A stretch of 64,000 nucleotides of DNA from Salinirubellus litoreus. GTDB taxonomy: Archaea; Halobacteriota; Halobacteria; Halobacteriales; Haloarculaceae. The position numbers and the translations under genes were made by a program. The stretch is taken from NCBI RefSeq assembly GCF_037335815.1, contig NZ_CP147841.1:682001-746000 (forward strand). Direction: 5' to 3'. The stretch's first letter is position 1; each line of letters starts with the position of its first letter. Of this stretch, positions 34,083-42,932 are shown piece by piece. The notes beneath the pieces were generated by a model. The model did not search any database, was not told the origin of the DNA, and worked only from the letters and a program-made list of their open reading frames with translations.

Positions 34083-34901
34083 ATGCAGAGCCACACCGTC
34101 ACGGGCGGCGGCGGGATCGACCTCCACGTGGACGAAGCGGGCCAGGCCGACGGGCAGTCGATACTGTTCATCCACGGCTACACCCAGTCCCGGCTCTCCT
34201 GGGATCGGCAGATGCACTCGGACCTGGCCGACGACTTCCGGCTGGTGGCGATGGACGACCGCGGCCACGGCGACTCGGGGAAGCCCCGCGACGCCTACGA
34301 CGACTCGACGCTCTGGGCCGAGGACGTCCAGTCGGTCATCGAGACGCTCGATCTGGACCAGCCGGTGCTCGTGGGGTGGTCCTACGGCGGGCTGATCGTC
34401 TCGGACTACCTCTCGGAGTACGGGACCGGGCACGTCTCGGGGCTGAACTACGTGGGCGCGATCTCGAAGCTCGGGACCGAGGACGCGCTGGCGGTCATCG
34501 GTGAGGACTTCACGGAACTCGTCCCGGGGTTCGAGTCCACCGACGCCGAGGAGAGCGTCGAGACGCTCGACACGTTCGTCGGGCGGTGCGTCCACGGCGA
34601 CCTCGACCCGCGCGACCGCTACTACCTCCTCGGGTTCAACACGGCGGTCCCACCGTACGTCCGGACGGGGCTCCACTCCCGAACGGTGACCCACGACGAC
34701 GACCTCCGGGCGATCGACGTGCCGACGCTGCTCACGCACGGAGAGGAGGACACGATCGTCCTGCCCGCGGCGGCCGAGGAGCACGCCGGCCTGATCGACA
34801 CCGCCGAGACCTCCTGGTACCCCGACACCGGCCACTCGCCGTTCTGGGAGGCACCCGAGAGATTCAACCGCGAGCTACGGGAGTTCGTCGAGGAGGTGTA
34901 G
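34083..34901 (+). CDS. Alpha/beta hydrolase
   Basis: A 272-residue esterase/peroxidase-like hydrolase. Oxyanion HGYTQSR (31-37), nucleophile elbow GWSYGG (Ser near 100), acid in HGEEDTIV (near 222) and the catalytic His in TGHSPFW (near 249). The sequence style fits non-haem chloroperoxidase/esterase relatives; substrate unknown. GTATAACC at about 34045-34052 gives a leaderless start. Confidence 0.87.
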   Translation: MQSHTVTGGGGIDLHVDEAGQADGQSILFIHGYTQSRLSWDRQMHSDLADDFRLVAMDDRGHGDSGKPRDAYDDSTLWAEDVQSVIETLDLDQPVLVGWSYGGLIVSDYLSEYGTGHVSGLNYVGAISKLGTEDALAVIGEDFTELVPGFESTDAEESVETLDTFVGRCVHGDLDPRDRYYLLGFNTAVPPYVRTGLHSRTVTHDDDLRAIDVPTLLTHGEEDTIVLPAAAEEHAGLIDTAETSWYPDTGHSPFWEAPERFNRELREFVEEV

Positions 34902-35056
34902 CGGTGCCCCACCCGGGGGAGCGCTGACACCTCGATGCACCGGCGTCGAGAGCGATAGCGCCGGAGAAGGAGTGATCCGTTGGAGTGTCCACTCCACGCG
35001 CACGGATCAGCGGAGATCGACAGCGTAGCGGAGCGGTCGGCGGGTCCCGGGCTCGT

Positions 35057-36001
35057 TCACCCGAACTTGCCGCTGATGTAGTCCTCGACCCGCTGGCTCT
35101 CGGGGTTCTCGAAGATCGCGTCCGTGTCGTCGTACTCGACCAGCACCCCACCCGTCAGGAAGACCGCGGTCTGATCGGAGATGCGGGCCGCCTGCTGCAT
35201 GTTGTGCGTGACGACGACGACCGTGTACTCCTTCGAGAGCTCGTCGATGAGGTCCTCGATCTTCGAGGTCGCGATCGGATCGAGTGCGGAGGCCGGCTCG
35301 TCCATCAGGATCACGTCCGGATCGGTCGCTAATGCGCGAGCGATACAGAGCCGCTGCTGCTGGCCGCCAGAGAGCCCCAGCGCGTTGTCGTCCAGCCGAT
35401 CCTCCACCTCGTCCCAGAGCGCGGCCTGTCGGAGCGACCGCTCGACGAGCTCGCGTTCCTTCTCCTCGTCGCTCCGGCCGAGCAGCCGCGCGAGCAGCCC
35501 CTTCTCGATGTCGCCGTGCTTGCGCGGCCCGTAAGCGATGTTGTCACGGATCGACTTCGGGAACGGGTTCGGCGACTGGAACACCATACCCACTCGCTTT
35601 CGGAGTTCGACCAGATCGACACTGTCCTGATAGATCTCCTGGCCATCGAGTTTCACCGAGCCGTCGATCCGTGCCGACTTGATCCGGTCGTTCATGCGGT
35701 TGAGACACCGCAGGAACGTCGACTTCCCACAGCCCGACGGCCCGATGAGCGCCGTCACGCTCTTCTCGGGGATCTCCATCGAGACGCTCTGGATGGCGTG
35801 GTCGTCGCCGTAGTAGACGTCGAGGTCCTCGACGGATATCTTCGGTTCGCCGTCGAACTCGTAGCGGGTCCACTCCTCGCGGACCTCCTCCTCGGTCTCG
35901 CCGTCGGTCGTCGCCGTCGTGGAACCCGTCCCGATGCCGGGGACGTCCTCGTCCGGTTCTCCTGTCTCCATCTCGTTGTCGGTGAGTGATGATTCGCTCA
36001 T
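35057..36001 (-). CDS. pstB: Phosphate ABC transporter ATP-binding protein, operon 1
   Basis: A 314-residue ATPase powering PstC/PstA. An N-terminal acidic tail (about 1-50) ends with GETEEEVREEW, a segment shared with the second copy. Walker A GPSGCGKST, Q-loop FQSPNPFP, signature LSGGQQQR, Walker B VILMDEPASALDP and switch VVTHNMQQA. An insert KHGDIEKGLLARLLGRSDEEKERE is shared by the two PstB proteins. Between 35221 and 35587 the DNA is almost identical to pstB of operon 2. The start overlaps pstA (ATGA); last gene of the operon. Confidence 0.95.
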   Translation of the reverse strand: MSESSLTDNEMETGEPDEDVPGIGTGSTTATTDGETEEEVREEWTRYEFDGEPKISVEDLDVYYGDDHAIQSVSMEIPEKSVTALIGPSGCGKSTFLRCLNRMNDRIKSARIDGSVKLDGQEIYQDSVDLVELRKRVGMVFQSPNPFPKSIRDNIAYGPRKHGDIEKGLLARLLGRSDEEKERELVERSLRQAALWDEVEDRLDDNALGLSGGQQQRLCIARALATDPDVILMDEPASALDPIATSKIEDLIDELSKEYTVVVVTHNMQQAARISDQTAVFLTGGVLVEYDDTDAIFENPESQRVEDYISGKFG

Positions 36002-37620
36002 TGGTCGAGTTTCCTCCGGAAGTACACCCGCGACGCGATGCCGACCGCGTAGAAGCTCAGCACGACCAGCAGCAGCACGAGGGCGGTCCCCCAGGCGAAG
36101 TCGGGCCGCTGGCCGACCCCCGCGGAGATGATGGCGTACAGCTGGTAGGGCAGTGCCGAGGAGGACTGCACCAGATCGACGGTGGGCACCGCCACGAACG
36201 GGAACGACCCCGTGAAGTGGAACGATCCTCGAACGACCCGCGCCGCCTGGCTGGGAAACGGATCCGACACCATCACCAGCAGGATGGGGGCGGTCTCGCC
36301 GGCGATCCGGCCCACCCCGAGGATGACCCCGGTGATGACGCCCGGCAGGGCGGCCGGGAGGACGACGCTCCTGATGGTCTCCCACTTGCTCACCCCGAGC
36401 GCGGCCGAGGCGTCCCGGTAGGAGTCGGGGACGCTCTTGAGTGCCTCGCGCGAGGTGATTACCACCAGCGGGAGCAGCATGAACCCGAGGACGAGCTGTC
36501 CCGAGAGGATGGACGTGGTGTTCCCGAGCCGGGGGACGAGGAACGCCAGCCCGAACAGGCCGTAGACGATGCTCGGCGTCGACCAGAGCCCGTTCGTCGA
36601 GACCTCCACGAGGCCGGTGAACCGGCCCTGCTCGGCGTACTCGGTGAGGAAGACCGCCGCGCCGACCCCGAGCGGCACCGCGAACGTCACCGCGCCGGCG
36701 ACGAGCCAGAACGTCCCCACGATCGCGGGCAGGACGCCGTTGAGTTCGTTCGTGAGCGCGACCCCCTCCATCACGAACGGCCAGTAGAACCAGACGACGG
36801 GGGCCTCGATGATGACGTACTCCTCGATCGGCGGGAAGTAGAACCACGTCCACGGCTGGACGAACAGGCCGTAGCGGATCCCCCGGGTCATCGGTTCGAA
36901 CCCCCGTATCGTCACGAACGCGACCAGCCCCACCAGCAGGGCGACCATCCAGGCCGCGTTCGCACCGACGAGGAGCCACGCGCCCAGCTGACGCCCGCGG
37001 CTACCGAAGCCGCCGTAGGCCTTCGCCGCGGTCCAGGCCGCGAGGAGGCCGGCGACGACCGTCACCAAGGGAACCGCCACGTCGCCGTGGAGGGTGGCGG
37101 AGAGGTCACCCATCTGCCACGACCAGCCCGGCTCGACGACTCCCGTCACGACCACGAGCCCGGCGACGACCGCGGTCAGCGCCGGGACGACCGTACTCCC
37201 GAGGTCCTCCCGGGGGAGGACCGTCACCGCCCCGGCGGTCGCCCCGACGAGCAGCGCGGCGACCGGCCACAGCGTCGACAGTCCGAGCGCGAACGCGCCG
37301 ACCAGCCCGCCGACGACCAGCCCGACGAGCGCGAACGCGCCGCCGGCCAGCAGTCCGGCGCTCCGGCTCGGCTGTGACTCGACGAGTCCGGTCCGGGAGG
37401 CGATACCGACTCCGAGGACGCCGAGCCCGAGCAGGGCGAGGCCGGCCCCCTGGAGCGTCGCGAACGCCAGTCCCCCGACGGTCGCCGTCATCGGGACCAG
37501 ATCGAGTAGCCCGACCAGGCCGCCCGCGACGAGCAGTAGCGACAGGGCGACCAGCCCGCCCGAGAGCAGCTCCGCCGTCGACGACTCCGCGGCGACCAGC
37601 CCGCGCGTGTCGGTGCTCAC
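35998..37620 (-). CDS. pstA: Phosphate ABC transporter permease PstA, operon 1
   Basis: A 540-residue permease, much longer than the bacterial form (about 280-300). The extra N-terminal 220 residues hold several predicted helices (first stretch SGGLVALSLLLVAGGLVGLL). The C-terminal permease domain has VPLGVGAAVFLTEYAE, NGLWSTPSIVYGLFGLAFLVP and the EAA loop DASAALGVSKWETIRSVVLPAALPGVITG. GTG start overlapping pstC by 4 nt. The long hydrophobic extension is also present in the second PstA. Confidence 0.93.
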   Translation of the reverse strand: MSTDTRGLVAAESSTAELLSGGLVALSLLLVAGGLVGLLDLVPMTATVGGLAFATLQGAGLALLGLGVLGVGIASRTGLVESQPSRSAGLLAGGAFALVGLVVGGLVGAFALGLSTLWPVAALLVGATAGAVTVLPREDLGSTVVPALTAVVAGLVVVTGVVEPGWSWQMGDLSATLHGDVAVPLVTVVAGLLAAWTAAKAYGGFGSRGRQLGAWLLVGANAAWMVALLVGLVAFVTIRGFEPMTRGIRYGLFVQPWTWFYFPPIEEYVIIEAPVVWFYWPFVMEGVALTNELNGVLPAIVGTFWLVAGAVTFAVPLGVGAAVFLTEYAEQGRFTGLVEVSTNGLWSTPSIVYGLFGLAFLVPRLGNTTSILSGQLVLGFMLLPLVVITSREALKSVPDSYRDASAALGVSKWETIRSVVLPAALPGVITGVILGVGRIAGETAPILLVMVSDPFPSQAARVVRGSFHFTGSFPFVAVPTVDLVQSSSALPYQLYAIISAGVGQRPDFAWGTALVLLLVVLSFYAVGIASRVYFRRKLDQ

Positions 37621-38654
37621 TGTCGCCCCCCGAGCTTGCGCTCCATGTGGACCTCGACGTACCGCGACCCGACGCTCAGACACATCACCGTCACGAACAG
37701 CACCACGCCGGCGGCGAACAGGGCGGCCATCTGGAGGCCGCTCGCGTTGCCGTACTGGCTGGCGATGAGGCTCGTCAGGGTGATGGTGTTGCCGAAGACG
37801 TCGTAGAGCGGATCGGGCAGTTCCGCGATGTTGGCGAGGATCACCGTCGCGGCCATCGTCTCGCCCACCGCCCGGCCGACGCCGAGGATGACGGCCGCCG
37901 AGACCCCCGAGAACGAGGCGGGGAGGGTGACGCTCTTTATCGTCTGCCAGTCCGTCGCGCCGAGCGCGAGCGCGCCGTCCTTCATCGGATCGGGAACGCT
38001 GGTGATGGCGTCCTCGGCCACGGAGATGACCGTCGGGAGCGCCATCACGCCGACCACGAGCCCGACCGCGAGCAGGCTCCCGTAGACGGGCATGTCGAAC
38101 TCGTCGAACAGGTACTGGCTCAGGACGACGAGCCCGAGGAAGCCGTAGACGATGGAGGGGACCCCCGCCAGCACTTCGACGGCGGGCTTGAGGAGTTCGC
38201 GCAGCCAGCCGGGGGCGATCTCCGCGAGGAAGACCGCGCCGGCGACGCCGAGCGGCCCCGCGATGGCCATCGCGATAGCCGTCGTCAGCAGCGTCCCCCA
38301 GATCATGGGGACCAGGGAGTAGCCCTCCGGCCCGAACTCGGTACCCGTGAACATATCGAGGCCGAGCGCGGAGAACGCCGGGAGCGAACGGAGGATCAGG
38401 TAGACCGTGATGAGCCCGAGGATGACGACCGTCGAGACCGTCGTCAGCCACATCAGGAACCGGGCGGTCGACTCCTGGTAGACGAACCACCCGACGACCA
38501 CGACCCCGACGAAGACCAGCAGCGGGTAGAGCGTCAGTCCCGGGGCGGCGAGGAACGCGAGCAGCGCGACGGCGATGGCGACGCCACCGACGCCGCCGAC
38601 GAGCTTCAGCCCGCGATCGGCGTCCCGGATCCGGTCGAGGCGAGCGGTACTCAT
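37617..38654 (-). CDS. pstC: Phosphate ABC transporter permease PstC, operon 1
   Basis: A 345-residue permease. After about 60 residues with two or three helices comes the PstC domain: PMIWGTLLTTAIAMAIAGPLGVAGAVFLAE, PAVEVLAGVPSIVYGFLGL and the EAA loop DGALALGATDWQTIKSVTLPASFSGVSAA. Overlaps pstS by 4 nt and pstA by 4 nt, so the whole operon is translationally coupled. Confidence 0.94.
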   Translation of the reverse strand: MSTARLDRIRDADRGLKLVGGVGGVAIAVALLAFLAAPGLTLYPLLVFVGVVVVGWFVYQESTARFLMWLTTVSTVVILGLITVYLILRSLPAFSALGLDMFTGTEFGPEGYSLVPMIWGTLLTTAIAMAIAGPLGVAGAVFLAEIAPGWLRELLKPAVEVLAGVPSIVYGFLGLVVLSQYLFDEFDMPVYGSLLAVGLVVGVMALPTVISVAEDAITSVPDPMKDGALALGATDWQTIKSVTLPASFSGVSAAVILGVGRAVGETMAATVILANIAELPDPLYDVFGNTITLTSLIASQYGNASGLQMAALFAAGVVLFVTVMCLSVGSRYVEVHMERKLGGRQ

Positions 38655-39733
38655 GACTGCTGGAGTTTCGCGAGCTGGTTCTCCTGGCGCTCCTGCGTCA
38701 GTTTCGAGTAGCCGGCGTACGCGACGAAGTTCTGCTGGCCGAAGTCGCTGACGAGCATGTGGAGGAACGGGGCCTCCTTCGCCGAGGTCCCGTCCCAGGT
38801 GTAGCAGTGCAGGTCACGCGCGAGCGGGTAACCGGGATCGGAGAGGTTCTCCCCGGGGACGTACGTCGTCCCCTCGAACTCCAGCGCGATGGCGGGGGCC
38901 TCCTCCTGGTCGACGAAGGCCAGCGCCATGTACGCGAGGGCGTTGTCCGACCGGGTGACCGTGGCCTTGACCTGCTGGTTCTGACCCCTGCGGATGTCGA
39001 CGCCGGGCATCTCCGCGTTGGGGCCGCCCAGCAGGTTCGACCGGAACGCCGTGTCCGTCCCGGAGCCGACCGACCGGCCCACGGCCTGGATCTCCCGCTC
39101 GGGACCCTCGTAGGACGGGATCTCCGTCCAGGAAGTGATCTCCCCCTGGTAGATCCCGCGCACCTGCTCGGCCGTGAGCTCCGTGACGCCGGCGTCGTAG
39201 ACCTCCCGGCTGACCACGATCGGCTGGGCGTCGACGCCGACGACGTGGTCGGTGTACATCCCCAGCGTCGACTCGTCCATGTCCGGGAACTCCGCGTCGA
39301 CCGGGGCCGAGGCGTTGGCGATGTCGACCTGGTGCTCGCGGAGTTTCTCCAGCCCGGTCCCGGAGTGGCTCAGACCGACGCTGACCGTGAACGGCGGCGA
39401 CTCGCCGCCGGTGGCCTCGAACCCATACTTGCCGGCGAAGTAGTCCGCTAGCCGCTCGTCGGTCTGTATGCCGTACTCCTCGGGGCCCCAGTACTCCCCG
39501 TCGGACGGCGGCGGGTTCGAGTTCCAGAACGACCCACCGCGGTTGGTGATTGGGTAGACCGTCGAGGATCCCCCGAGCTTGAGGACCTCGGCGGTCCCGC
39601 CATCGCCGGAGCCGGACGTGGCGGCGCTGGCCCCGGGCGGCTGTGGACTCGTACTGACACAACCCGCGAGCGAAGCGGCAGTTCCAGCTACCCCCACGAG
39701 AACCGCTCGGCGACTGACGGAGCGATCCGGCAT
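38651..39733 (-). CDS. pstS: Phosphate-binding lipoprotein PstS, operon 1
   Basis: A 360-residue solute-binding protein with a Tat signal (SRRAVLVGVAG) and lipobox SLAGC. Phosphate contacts: GGSSTVYPI (about 52-60), SHSGTGLEK, SVGSGTDTAFR. ATG at 39733 preferred; a GTG one codon upstream is possible. It is first in the operon. The promoter has GTATTTATTT in reverse complement at 39756-39765 framed by an inverted repeat. Confidence 0.93.
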   Translation of the reverse strand: MPDRSVSRRAVLVGVAGTAASLAGCVSTSPQPPGASAATSGSGDGGTAEVLKLGGSSTVYPITNRGGSFWNSNPPPSDGEYWGPEEYGIQTDERLADYFAGKYGFEATGGESPPFTVSVGLSHSGTGLEKLREHQVDIANASAPVDAEFPDMDESTLGMYTDHVVGVDAQPIVVSREVYDAGVTELTAEQVRGIYQGEITSWTEIPSYEGPEREIQAVGRSVGSGTDTAFRSNLLGGPNAEMPGVDIRRGQNQQVKATVTRSDNALAYMALAFVDQEEAPAIALEFEGTTYVPGENLSDPGYPLARDLHCYTWDGTSAKEAPFLHMLVSDFGQQNFVAYAGYSKLTQERQENQLAKLQQS

Positions 39734-39749
39734 CACCGGCTACTCCCCT

Positions 39750-39801
39750 CGTGAGAAATAAATACTCGACTATGACACCTATATTGGGAAATGTTCTCAC
39801 G
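39750..39801 (-). promoter_or_regulatory. pst operon 1 promoter with an 8 bp inverted repeat around the TATA box
   Basis: CGTGAGAA (39750-39757) and TTCTCACG (39794-39801) are exact complements 36 bp apart. They bracket the TATA-like GTATTTATTT that lies 24-30 nt before pstS. This could be the site for a phosphate-starvation regulator; the arm sequence does not match any site I know. Confidence 0.45.
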
Positions 39802-40325
39802 GGTTCGCTCCCCGGTGTCAGGGAGCGACCGTGGAAACTATTGACAGGATCGGGCCGTCGGGACGGGGACCCCGTATTGCCCCGGGCACCCGACGGCAGC
39901 GCACGGAGTAGTCGTCCGGAACGGTAGACTCCCGAAGCCGCAGGGATAGATCATCCGGATGGTCGCGGACCCTCGCTTTGAGCCATCCCGTCGTCTGTAG
40001 CAGGACAGACCCCACCACTGACGGTGGTCCTTCGTCCCGACGTAGCTACGCCGGAGAGGGGTCCGTCAGCCCGATTCGACGGTGGACGGTGCCGACGGGA
40101 TCCGACCGGGACCGGGGAGGATCACTCGAGTCCGGGACGTCCGTCGGTCGCGACGGGGACACGCCGCTCGCAGTTGATCGGTTCGAGATCCGTAGAGACA
40201 CCCTGTGGACCGGCGGTTCCCGGGGACGTGACGAGGGAGTCGCGTAGACGGGACTTACCCCGAGACACCGCCGTACGGGGTCGGGAACGCGAGGAGAGCG
40301 GACCCGTCACCGAGGGGAGCCGGGA
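39802..40325. other. Gap between the two pst operons
   Basis: About 520 bp without a convincing gene on either strand. Open frames here have Arg/Ser-rich shadows and no promoter spacing. No repeat shared with the rest of the window and no tRNA-like fold was seen. Confidence 0.5.
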
Positions 40326-41282
40326 TCACCCGAACTTGCCGCTGATGTAGTCCTCGACCCGCTGGCTCTCCGGGTTCTCGAAGATCACGTCCGTGTCGTC
40401 GTACTCGACGAGTTCGCCGCCGGTGAGGAAGACCGCAGTCTGATCGGAGATACGGGCCGCCTGCTGCATATTGTGCGTGACGATCACCACCGTGTACTCC
40501 TTCGAGAGCTCGTCGATGAGGTCCTCGATCTTCGAGGTCGCGATCGGATCGAGTGCGGAGGCCGGCTCGTCCATCAGGATCACGTCCGGATCGGTCGCTA
40601 ATGCGCGAGCGATACAGAGCCGCTGCTGCTGGCCGCCAGAGAGCCCCAGCGCGTTGTCGTCCAGCCGATCCTCCACCTCGTCCCAGAGCGCGGCCTGTCG
40701 GAGCGACCGTTCGACGAGCTCGCGTTCCTTCTCCTCGTCGCTCCGGCCGAGCAGCCGCGCGAGCAGCCCCTTCTCGATGTCGCCGTGCTTGCGCGGCCCG
40801 TAGGCGATGTTGTCACGGATCGACTTCGGGAACGGGTTCGGCGACTGGAACACCATGCCGACACGTTTCCGTAACTCGACCAGGTCCACCCCGTCCTGGT
40901 AGATCTCCGTCCCGTCGAGCTTCACCGAGCCGTCGATACGGGCGGAGCCGATGCGGTCGTTCATGCGGTTGAGACACCGCAGGAACGTCGACTTCCCGCA
41001 CCCGGAGGGTCCGATCAGCGCCGTCACGCTCTTCTCGGGGATCTCCATCGAGACGCCCTTGAGTGCATGGTCGTCGCCGTAGTAGACGTCGAGGGCCTCG
41101 GCGGCGAGTTTGGCCTCGCCGTCGAACCGGTAGTCGATCCACTCCTCGCGGACCTCCTCCTCGGTCTCGCCGCTGACCGTCCGGAGGGGCTGATCGGTAC
41201 CGCTCGCCGTCCGTTCGTCCGCACGGGTCGTGGTCTGCTGGTCGGTTCCGCTCACCTCTCTCGTCGTGGGGGTTTCACTCAT
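40326..41282 (-). CDS. pstB: Phosphate ABC transporter ATP-binding protein, operon 2
   Basis: A 318-residue ATPase with the same motifs as the operon 1 copy (GPSGCGKST, LSGGQQQR, VILMDEPASALDP). The N-terminal 45 residues and the segment around RIGSARIDGSVKLDGTEIY differ, while DNA from 40490 to 40856 has only two differences from 35221-35587. It is 3 bp downstream of pstA and is the last gene in operon 2. Confidence 0.95.
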   Translation of the reverse strand: MSETPTTREVSGTDQQTTTRADERTASGTDQPLRTVSGETEEEVREEWIDYRFDGEAKLAAEALDVYYGDDHALKGVSMEIPEKSVTALIGPSGCGKSTFLRCLNRMNDRIGSARIDGSVKLDGTEIYQDGVDLVELRKRVGMVFQSPNPFPKSIRDNIAYGPRKHGDIEKGLLARLLGRSDEEKERELVERSLRQAALWDEVEDRLDDNALGLSGGQQQRLCIARALATDPDVILMDEPASALDPIATSKIEDLIDELSKEYTVVIVTHNMQQAARISDQTAVFLTGGELVEYDDTDVIFENPESQRVEDYISGKFG

Positions 41283-41285
41283 GGT

Positions 41286-42932
41286 TCAGTCGTGCCGGAG
41301 CTTCCGCCGGAAGTAGTACCGGGCACCGATGCCGACCGCGTAGAACGACAGGACGACGACGAGCAGGACGAGCGCGGTCGCCCACCGGAACCCCTCGGGG
41401 TCCGCGACGCTGTCCCCCAGCCCGACGCCCGCCGTGATGAGCGCGAACAGCTGGTAGGGCAGCGCCGAGGTCGCCTGCAGGAGTTCGGGGTTGGCGACGA
41501 ACGGCGGCACCGATGTGAACTCGAACCCGCCGATCACGTCGACCGTCTGTCCGCCGGGGACGAACGTGCCGCCGGCCATCGTCAGCAGGATGGGTGCGGT
41601 CTCGCCGGCGATCCGACCCACCCCGAGGATGACGCCGGTGACGACACCCGGGAGCGCGGCGGGGAGGACCACGCTCCGAATAGTCTGCCACCGCGTGACC
41701 CCGAGCGCGGCCGAGGCGTCCCGGTACTCGTCGGGGACCGCGAGCATCGCCTCGCGCGAGGTGATGAGGACGAGCGGGAGCAGCATGAACCCCAGGGTGA
41801 GCATCCCCGCGAGCAGCGACTTCTGGTTCCCGAACCGCGGGACGAGGAACGCGAAGCCGAACAGCCCGAAGACGATGCTCGGGGTGCTCCAGAGCCCGTT
41901 GGTGGCGACCTCGACGGCCTGGGTGAACCGGCCGCGCTCGGCGTACTCGGTGAGGAAGACCGCCGCGCCGACCCCGAGCGGCACCGCGAACAGCACGGCA
42001 CCGATGACGAGCCAGATCGTCCCGACGATGGCGGGGAGGACGCCCTGGTAGTCGTTCAGCAGCGCCACGCCGTTCATCACGAACGGGACGCTGAACGGCC
42101 AGGTGAAGCTGATCTCGTTCCCCAGCAGCACGACCGTCGAAGTGGGGCCTGTCCCCGCGCCCAGCTGGACGCCGGTCAACAGCCCGGGGACGCCCTTGAA
42201 GACGACGAACGCGACCAGGACGAACAGGAAGGCGACGATGGAGACCGCGTTCAGGTAGACGAGCGTGTACGCGCCCGCGTGCCGACCGCGCGCGCCGAAC
42301 CCGCCGTAGGCCTTCGCCGCCGCCCAGCCGGCGAACAGCGCGCTGAACAGCGTCACGGACGGGATGACGAACTCGGCGGTGAAGGAGGCCGACTGCTCCC
42401 AGCCGAGGTTCCACACCCAGGAGGGGCCGATGACGTCCGTCAGGAAGACGAGCCCCGCCAGCACGGGCAGGGCACCGATTGGGACCGTCGAGCCGACGTC
42501 CTCGCGGGGGAGTGCCGTCGCCGCGAACGCGAACACGCCGAGCGCGAGGCCACCGAGTACCCCGCCGACGGGGCCGAAGCCGAGCGTCTCGGAGGCGAAC
42601 CCGCCGGCGATCACGAACCAGGAGATCCCCGCCACCGACCCGGCGATCAGCCCGGCGCTCGGGCTCGGATCCGTCGAGAGGTAGCCGAGCCGCGAGCCGA
42701 CACCCAGCCCGATCACCGCGAGACCGAGCAGGACGAGCAGGCCGCCGATGAGGCTGACCACCGGCACGCCGGCGACGGGTTCGCTGATGACGACCAGTTC
42801 GGCGATCGCCGCGAGCGAGAGTACGAACAGTACCGCCGAGAGCCCGACCGCGCCCGCCGCGACCGCACCCGCGCCGGTCGTCTCCTCCCTGACGAGCCGC
42901 GTCCCTCGTTCGGTGTCCGTCGCGCTCCCCAT
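41286..42932 (-). CDS. pstA: Phosphate ABC transporter permease PstA, operon 2
   Basis: A 548-residue permease with the same long hydrophobic N-terminal extension (about 250 residues, several helices) as the operon 1 paralogue, then VPLGVGAAVFLTEYAE, NGLWSTPSIVFGLFGFAFLVP and DASAALGVTRWQTIRSVVLPAALPGVVTG. Protein similarity with the other PstA is high in the C-terminal half and low in the extension. Overlaps pstC by one base (TGATG). Confidence 0.93.
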   Translation of the reverse strand: MGSATDTERGTRLVREETTGAGAVAAGAVGLSAVLFVLSLAAIAELVVISEPVAGVPVVSLIGGLLVLLGLAVIGLGVGSRLGYLSTDPSPSAGLIAGSVAGISWFVIAGGFASETLGFGPVGGVLGGLALGVFAFAATALPREDVGSTVPIGALPVLAGLVFLTDVIGPSWVWNLGWEQSASFTAEFVIPSVTLFSALFAGWAAAKAYGGFGARGRHAGAYTLVYLNAVSIVAFLFVLVAFVVFKGVPGLLTGVQLGAGTGPTSTVVLLGNEISFTWPFSVPFVMNGVALLNDYQGVLPAIVGTIWLVIGAVLFAVPLGVGAAVFLTEYAERGRFTQAVEVATNGLWSTPSIVFGLFGFAFLVPRFGNQKSLLAGMLTLGFMLLPLVLITSREAMLAVPDEYRDASAALGVTRWQTIRSVVLPAALPGVVTGVILGVGRIAGETAPILLTMAGGTFVPGGQTVDVIGGFEFTSVPPFVANPELLQATSALPYQLFALITAGVGLGDSVADPEGFRWATALVLLVVVLSFYAVGIGARYYFRRKLRHD

